Part shown: positions 50,150-56,755 of the stretch, piece by piece
Numbering within the stretch: the stretch's first letter is position 1
How the letters are laid out: each line of letters opens with the position of its first letter
Source of the DNA: Ophiosphaerella korrae
Lineage: Eukaryota; Ascomycota; Dothideomycetes; Pleosporales; Phaeosphaeriaceae
Assembly (NCBI GenBank): GCA_028456385.1
Contig: JALNQF010000266.1
Location: 1-56,755, forward strand
DNA: 56,755 nucleotides
Direction: 5' to 3'
Position numbers and translations under genes: made by a program
Notes under the pieces: model-generated
What the model saw: only the letters and a program-made list of their open reading frames with translations
The model's database searches: none
Told to the model about the DNA's origin: nothing

Positions 50150-51250
50150 GCTTAGTAAAAGACGTAAAGCTAGAACGCTAGAGAACTAGATCTACTATAT
50201 TGCGCTATAGAAAAGGTTAGCTATCTACTATACTAAGTTAAGTTAGCGTTCTTATACTAATTTAGGCTCCTAACGATGCGTTTAAAGAAGACAAGATTAG
50301 GATTAGAAGTATAGTAAGTAATTGCTCTAAGAATCTTAATTTAGAGCCTTATACAATAATTGTGCTCGCTAAAGAGGTTTACTTCTAGGTATTAACTTAA
50401 GTTCTATTAGTCTTGTTCCTCTACCTAACATCGCTATTAAGGAGAGTTAAGCTAGAAATACTAAAAGAGGTTATAAGATAGAGTCTTACAGGCTCTTATA
50501 AAGGCCTATTATAACTAAGTTGTTATTATAGTAAATATACTCTATAATAAAGGTTACGTAGGTATATTATATAGGTAATAGAGGCTTATTGTTAACATAT
50601 AATATTAATAAGCTATTTAGTATAGAATCCCTAAGGGAGTAAGGAGTAGAGATAACCTACAGTCTTTCTCTTAGTAGTATAGTATGTAGTATATTTTCTT
50701 AGATTAATCCTATAACTATTCCTAGGAGTATATCTTTGTTCGATTTCCTTATATCTCTATTTAGTAGGTCGTTTATTCTGTACACGCTTAGATTAGAAGT
50801 TATAGCTTATCTAAAGAGGTTGTTATCTATAACTTCTACCTCTTTTAAGCGCTATACGCTACTACTAAGTCCTAGAATCCTATCTATTATCTCTACGTCT
50901 ACTTCGCTAACTATTACTGTCTAAGCCTAATATAAAGTATCTGCGTCTAGTCTAAGGATATCTATTAGTTAGGCTAAAATACTATTGTAGCGCTACTAAG
51001 TTAAAGACTTACTACCCTCTTATAATACTCTTTACTTCTTATAAGGCTGTAACTAATCCTCTTCTCTCTATAACAACTTAATTTTCTTCTAGATAGTAGT
51101 CTCTTACGCGTTAAACGTATTATAGCTAAGCTTTATTCCTAGAGCTTTGTTAATCTAAGTAAGACTACGCGCTAGGTAAGCGAGAATATAGTACTATAGA
51201 GTAATTAAGTATACCTACGTCTTTTGCTAAAGATAATCTTATATAGAAAG
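50150..51250 (-). pseudogene. Unidentified minus-strand frame, about 360 codons, few breaks
   Basis: In reverse complement one phase runs from about 51,250 to 50,150 with fewer stops than most of the window, all TAA/TAG. Segments include LIDILRLDADTLYQAQTVI (about 50,990-50,915), SEVDVEIIDRILGLSSSV, VYRINDLLNRDIRKSNKDI and LIAMLGRGTRLIELKLIPRS (about 50,445-50,385). The first part looks helical, perhaps coiled coil. I recognise no family. A 62-codon plus-strand open frame at 50736-50924 lies opposite this reading and is taken as its shadow. Confidence 0.45.
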
Positions 51251-52390
51251 AGTATATTAAAAGAGATATTAGCTTATACTTCTCTATTAGGTAGTACGCA
51301 AATAGGTATTATATCTTTTAATGTCTCCTTCTTATGCGTATATTTTTAATAGCTATATATAGACTAACTACCTATTAGCCTTATAAGAAGCTATTCCCTA
51401 AAAATAGTAGTAGGAGATTGTATAGTAGACAAATACCTCCTATACTTAATATTTAAAGCCCCTCTTATATAATTCCTCTATTTACTATATTACCTATAAT
51501 GTACTTCTTTAAAGGCGCTACATATAATCTAAATCTACCTTATAGTTACTTTACTACTATACTAAGAAGTCTTTAATATAGCTATCTATAGTCTATACCT
51601 TAATCTTAGTATTATAGGTAATAATAGTAAGGGAGATAAAAAGTAGAGTAGGGTAATAAGATATCTACTTAGTATATATCTTGTTAACTATAAGTACGTT
51701 TATAAATAAAGTATAGTCTTTAAGAAGGCTAAGAATATTTACCTTACTATTTAGTTGTTTATTAGTTTTTAAAGGCGGTAGTTATAATAAGAGACGTATA
51801 AGAAAATAGAATATAATTATAAGCTAGTGCGGCTACAAAAGGTATACTAACTTCTTCTTCCTAGCTTATTCCTCTTTAGTTTTTAGTATAGCTTTTAGGA
51901 AAGTAGCTACAAGAGACTCTTGTAACTAGCTTAGTAGTTTATATTAGCTAGGTTGAAGACCTTAGAAGACGACTAATAACTTAGAAGATAGCTAAGGTTC
52001 TAATAGATATAGTTCTAGGTTTAGTTTATATCGTAATCCCTAGACAAGTTTCTCTAGGTAACTATAATAATTAGCTTGTGTACTTTTAAAATTATTAATA
52101 TAGGCTATTTATAGGTAGTAGAGATTAGGCTGTAATAACTCGAATAAAGTAAGGACCTTAAAGTCCTTACCTAAATACGTATAGTATGTAAAGTAGGGCG
52201 CTAGCCTATTTGCCTAGAGTATAGCGCTAGAACCCCTATTACTAACTAAGTACTTATATCTACAATACGTGTTACTAAGTCTTACTTAGTGTAGATCTTA
52301 TAACTATAAAAGTAAAATTCAAGCTGCCTCTATAGCGACTATAATACTCTCTACTTATAATAAGTTCTTTACGCTACTAGCTAAAGCTAT
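51251..52390. other. No recognisable gene
   Basis: I found no supported frame, repeat or motif. The CA/TG deficit continues, with a few isolated CA/TG sites. Confidence 0.25.
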
Positions 52391-53270
52391 AGTTCTATCT
52401 AGGGTATCTAGTCTTATTAGGTAATATCTCTAAAGAGATAAGTAGCTTGTTACTAGTAAAACTAGTGCGCTAAAAGCAAACTATGTCTACATTTCTAAGT
52501 ACTTTAACTTAAAACTAATAGAGAGATAGCTCCTTTCTCTAATATATATACGAGCTCCCTAATAAGGCTAAGATGTCCTTCGTCCTTTAGTTACCTTGCT
52601 ATACTTCTTAGTCCTTTACTAGCTACCTTTTATACGTTCCTTACCCTTAACTTACGTCTTACGTCTATTACTAGCGCCTTAGCTTATATCTCTTTATTAG
52701 TACTGCCTACGAAAATAGATAACTTATTTTAGGTAGTACTTATCTTTACAGGATTTATAGTAGTAACTGCCCTCTTATATGTTTTATATACTTAGGATTT
52801 AGAGGTACTTGTAATAAGGTAGCTTACTTTAGGTAGATACCTTGCTATTTTACTTACAACTCCTTTTACTACTTTTAGTATTGTTATAAAGTTTAAGAGC
52901 CTAGAACTAAGCTTTCTAGTACTATTAGATTTGTCTTTATTAAGTAGGCTAATAATTAAAGTTTGTATACTACGTAGTAGAGAGAAAATCTACTAATTAA
53001 TCTCTAGTGCTACTTTTTCTAGGAGACTAAGGTTTCCTATTTTTAACATTTTAGTGTTATTACTAGTAGGGTCGCTTATATATTATAAGTTATAAGATAT
53101 TCTATCTTTTTTATAGAGATATTCTATAGCCCTCTTGTAAGGAACGTATCTACTTATCTTAGAAGTATTACGTTCTATTTCTCTATAGTACTATTCTTAA
53201 TCTACTTCTATTTTAAATATAAAGTTTATAAAGTTACTAGGTACTTTTTCTTTGTAGTTATCTTTCTTTA
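52390..53270 (-). pseudogene. Unidentified minus-strand gene copy, paralogous to the one at 56.3 kb
   Basis: Reverse-complement reading from about 53,270 to 52,390 gives one phase containing VPSNFINFIFKIEVD, KVALEINQQIFSLLRSIQ, STNKEIQAKALVIDVRRKL and, at about 52,590-52,530, KDEGHLSLIRELVYIL. The last block and the sequence beyond it align with about 56,375-56,165. Basic and helical in character. No family was recognised. Confidence 0.4.
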
Positions 53271-55290
53271 TAACGCCTCTACTACTACTAGTCTTTTCTA
53301 GATTTATAATAAGTGTTAGGCTTTACTAGTAAGTTAGCTATATATATAGTATTTCTAGGCTTATATAAGTAGGCGTAATATATCTTAGGATTTAGTATAC
53401 TACTTACTCTACTTTTATTTTAGCTTTAGTTTGTAAAGGATAGAGGGGTAATAAAAAGTAATTAGGACGATTAAGAGTTTAGATGTATAGATACCTAGGC
53501 GAAGAGCTACGAAGGAGTGTTAGTATAAGTCTTCTACTACTCTACGACGCTAAACAAAAGTAAGCCTAGGTAGAGATGCGATTTAAAATACTACTAATGC
53601 TACGCTAAGTCTATTAAGTTATTATTCTATAATTATAGTTAGGAGAACAACCTTTATTATAATAGTATAAGAAATACTACGTATACCTTTACTTTCGCCT
53701 ATATTTGTATAAACTCCTTGTCTCTAATCTACTAAACTAGCTTTGCTTTAGTACTTTAGTCTATTATTTATACGTTGTATTAGTAGTTTCTTTTGTTTTA
53801 ATTAGTATATATAGGTAGAATTTAGTTCTATGCGCTTTTCTCTCTTTTATTTACTAGTTTTACTTTGTATTTACGTTTGCATTAATAACTACTTGTAGTT
53901 AGATTAAGGTTTTCTAATCTTTAAGTAGTAAGAAACACTAGATTAAGCTTTTTATACTTCTGTAGATTAGAATAAAACCTATATTTAAGTTTTTCTATCT
54001 AATCCTTTTTACTATGTGCCTAAGAAGCGAAGTAAATATAGTTGTATATACATAAATATAATAAGGCTATAGCTTTCTATATAGAGGGAACCTTATAGTA
54101 TACTAACGTTGCACTTAGAATATATATTAGTACTACTATAGCGTTATAGCCTACTATATACTCTTCTAAGTTATCTATAGAGGTTTATTACTTTCTTCCT
54201 AACTACTCTTATATACTATGTATTATACATAGTATATATACCCTCTCTAGTAAGACTATAACGCCCTCTAGCCTATCTACTAGCTACCTTTCTTATTCTT
54301 TTACTAGATACGAGAATTAAGGGCGTTGTAAGAGATCTACTCTATAGACTAACTACTATATCTACTTCTAATAAATAATATAGCTTCTACATTAATAAAT
54401 ACAAAGCAACTAAATTTATAAGGCTAAAGAAAGGCCTTAGTAGATAAGCTTTATAGGGAGGCGAGCCTACTAATACCTTCCTATATTTACTTTGCTACTT
54501 TCGCTAGCCTAATTACCTAGCTACTAAGGCGCTAGAGTAACTCTTAGCTATAGTATAAGAAGGATAAATAGTTGCTTTTAGGGTCCTAAGTCTTTTATCT
54601 TTATAACAATAAATTTCGACTTTCTACTTACCTATACTACGCTTGTTAATATTATCTCTTTTTTTTTAGTCCTAGGTTTCTAGGGTGCTATTAGTATTAG
54701 CCTTATTACATCCTTTAGTCTTAATTTCCTTTCTCTCTATTATAATCTTAGGTTTATTAAACCCTTAAATATTACTATTATACTTATTACAATACTTACT
54801 ATCTTTGTTATAAAGCCTATCTATAAGAGCCTAGTTTAAAGTTTTATTTATAGCTAATTAGTTAAGGCCTAAGTCTATACAATCTAGGAAACTCTACTAC
54901 AATCTTATTTAGTATAGTAGTATTTACGATTACGTATATACAAAGTATAAAAGAAAACAAAAAGGTTCTATATATCCCTTTAAGGCTTATATAAATTACT
55001 ATTATTATATTAGCGCTATATTCCTTCTTAGTTATAATATAGTTATTAATATTCTTTATCTTAGGCGTAATACTATAGTTAAGCGAGGTAGTATATATTT
55101 GTAGATAGTTATATGCTATAGTAATAAGAGATATTAGCTAAGAGAGATTATAGATAGGCGTAGTATTCTAGAGTAATTTCTTTAGGAATCCTTTTCTTAA
55201 AAGTCGCCTTAATAGCTATTTTCAATTCTATAGATAGCGATTACTTAGGTTTTTTATATTAGTGTTAGATTTAAGAGTAGTAGTAATAGG
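53271..55290. other. Unassigned; probable further minus-strand gene remains
   Basis: Scattered protein-like runs on the minus strand, but no frame that I can follow for long. Includes a 13-base inverted repeat with a 3-base spacer at 54210-54238 (ATACTATGTA type), which keeps TG and CA. Confidence 0.25.
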
Positions 55291-56380
55291 CTTACGTACG
55301 TTAGTCTTATAGGTAGATTCGCGATAATATATTATATAGGAAGGCGACTAGTAAAAGACAAAAGAGTAAGCTATAGATATAAGCTACTACACGTTTAACG
55401 CGAGTTAGAATAGCTAGTTTAGTTTAGCTTTGTTTTTTATTCGCTCCTTTAGCTCTAAGGTTATATAAATAGTTGTAATTAAGATTGATTTTATAATATA
55501 TCTTTAGATTAACTTTAAAGTATCTATATATATACATATAAACTATTTTCTTACTCTTCCTTTATTTATGCTTATAAGCTTATACGCTCCTAATTTCTCT
55601 TTCTTCTTCTAAGCCCTTAAACTAACTACCTTAGAGGTTCTTAGCTACTAATACCTTTTATGTTTTAAGAAAGGTAACATAGTGTAGGTTATTCTAGAGG
55701 AATACTACCTCTAATATAGAACTCCTATTAATTAAAAGGGCTAGTTAAAAGTAAATCCTTGCTACGAAATCCTTATATACGCTAATTGTAAGCAAGTAGT
55801 ACTTTAAGAGGTATCCTTATTTATTAATAGTAGTTAGATATTAGGCGTTAAACCTAAGTGTAAGGACCTTCTTAAAGGAAAATTTAGGGCTAACTTCTAC
55901 TATTTTAGCTAGATAGCGTATATCTATACTTTCTATTTACTTAGGTAATGCGGCTTTAGTATATAATACTATTACTCTTGTCTTTATATTTAGTGTAGTC
56001 GTATATATTAGTATTAAGGGTAATAAGTATTAAGGAGATATAAGGCTATCTTATCTTTACTTATACGTTAAGCGTAGCTAGTTTAAATTATATCTACTCT
56101 TCTCTACCCTAGATAGGCGTCTTACTAGTTCTTCTTAAGTTACTTACTTACTCTTATACTTAGAGAAAGCTAATTAGATTATTCTCTATACGCCTACTCT
56201 AGATTTAGGTAATACTTCTTAATAGAGCTACTACTTAACTCTAGTGTACCCTAAAAGTAAAAGCTCTCTATAATATCCTCTTACCTAAGACCTAAGTAAT
56301 AGGGGCGCTAATTCTCTAATATATATACATACTCCCCTAAGGCTAAGACGTTCTACGTCCTTTACTCTTTACTTACTTTT
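55290..56380 (-). pseudogene. Unidentified minus-strand frame, paralogous at its start to 52.4-52.6 kb
   Basis: Read from about 56,380 to 55,290, one phase is readable for about 350 codons with TAA/TAG breaks only. It starts with KDVERLSLRGVCIYIRELAP (56,375-56,316), the counterpart of KDEGHLSLIRELVYIL near 52.55 kb, followed by SRVGVQRIIQLAFSKYKSK, KQIESIDIRYLAKIVEVSPK and a basic Lys-rich part near 55,570. I do not recognise the family. The segment right of 56,380 may hold its upstream part. Confidence 0.4.
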
Positions 56381-56755
56381 TAAGTTTTATCTTCTTATAA
56401 GTTTAATATACGCGTCTTACGCCCTAAGATTTTTATCTTATATTAGTCTACCTTTACTAGCTCCTTATATAATAGCTTCTCTATACCTTATTATAGTTAA
56501 CTAAGTAAAGGCTATAAAGAGTGCTATACTTAAAAAGTTAATATACGTTATTTAATTACTAATACTTAACCTTATCTTATACTCTTTACTATAAAGATAT
56601 TCCTAGTACTAAAATCTAGGTACTAGAAAGTATAAGGCTAAGACTTATACATTAGTGTAATTAAGTAAAACCTACCTATTCTTACTATAGTAAATTAGGA
56701 CAAGAGTGTAAATATTAGGATTAAATAGACCTCCTCTTCTAGGACTAAATAGCTA
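56381..56755. other. Right edge, unassigned
   Basis: AT-rich sequence, possibly the upstream part of the minus-strand gene copy. No feature can be supported before the window ends. Confidence 0.25.

Noticed and set aside
50736..50924. 62-codon plus-strand open frame
   Set aside because: The minus-strand reading of the same bases belongs to a frame of about 360 codons with coherent segments. The plus frame is open only locally and has a Ser/Leu/Thr-rich shadow composition.
54210..54238. 13-base inverted repeat as a transposon end
   Set aside because: Short, made largely of TA-rich sequence with a 3-base spacer, and without a partner or target duplication. It may be chance.

Overview
The window looks like a repeat-dense, AT-rich compartment of a filamentous ascomycete (Pezizomycotina) genome that has been heavily altered by repeat-induced point mutation (RIP). 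CA and its complement TG are almost absent over most of the window, TA is in large excess, and CG is kept. This is what CpA-to-TpA mutation on both strands produces. In every recognisable reading frame the breaks are nearly all TAA or TAG, where glutamine (or tryptophan) codons would be expected, and Cys, His, Asp and Gly motif residues are replaced by the RIP product residue. I see no intact protein-coding gene, tRNA, rRNA or CRISPR array. The few frames open for more than 60 codons are not supported as genes.

Positions 1 to about 31,310 are a nested stack of Ty3/Gypsy chromodomain-type LTR retrotransposons (chromoviruses), labelled A to F here. D (plus strand) is the outermost host element seen. 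A (minus strand, running off the left edge) sits in D. B (minus) sits in A with target duplication ATTAT. C (plus, 6526-13588, complete) sits in B with target duplication CTAGC. F (plus, 19953-27813) sits in D with target duplication AAAAA. F carries the 3' part and 3' LTR of a further element, E. In C, gag and pol form one continuous frame: capsid, two CCHC knuckles, protease, reverse transcriptase, RNase H, integrase and chromodomain, then an unusual conserved extension that runs to the 3' LTR. The outer elements are the most RIP-degraded, and C and E the least.

Positions about 31,310 to 56,755 contain no LTR element that I can see. They are a patchwork of RIP-mutated gene-like frames, less AT-rich and with more CG. 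Recognisable parts are a Fot1/Pogo-type DDE transposase (about 35,420-37,025), a fungal BTB/POZ gene copy (about 37,680-38,600) that runs in frame into the catalytic half of a second Pogo transposase (to about 39,550), and an RNase H1-type gene copy (about 42,230-43,340). Several long gene-like frames are not recognised: 33,070-35,420 plus, 39,540-40,450 minus, 46,480-47,390 plus, 50,150-51,250 minus, and a pair of related minus-strand segments near 52.5 and 56.3 kb. A short-unit minisatellite at 48.3 kb and two small direct-repeat sets at 48.8-49.5 kb still contain TG and CA.

Taken together, this looks like a transposon graveyard next to duplicated, RIP-silenced accessory genes. Nothing here appears able to make a working protein today. 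What can be read is insertion order, relative age, recombination between nested elements, and traces of coding regions that may not be described elsewhere.
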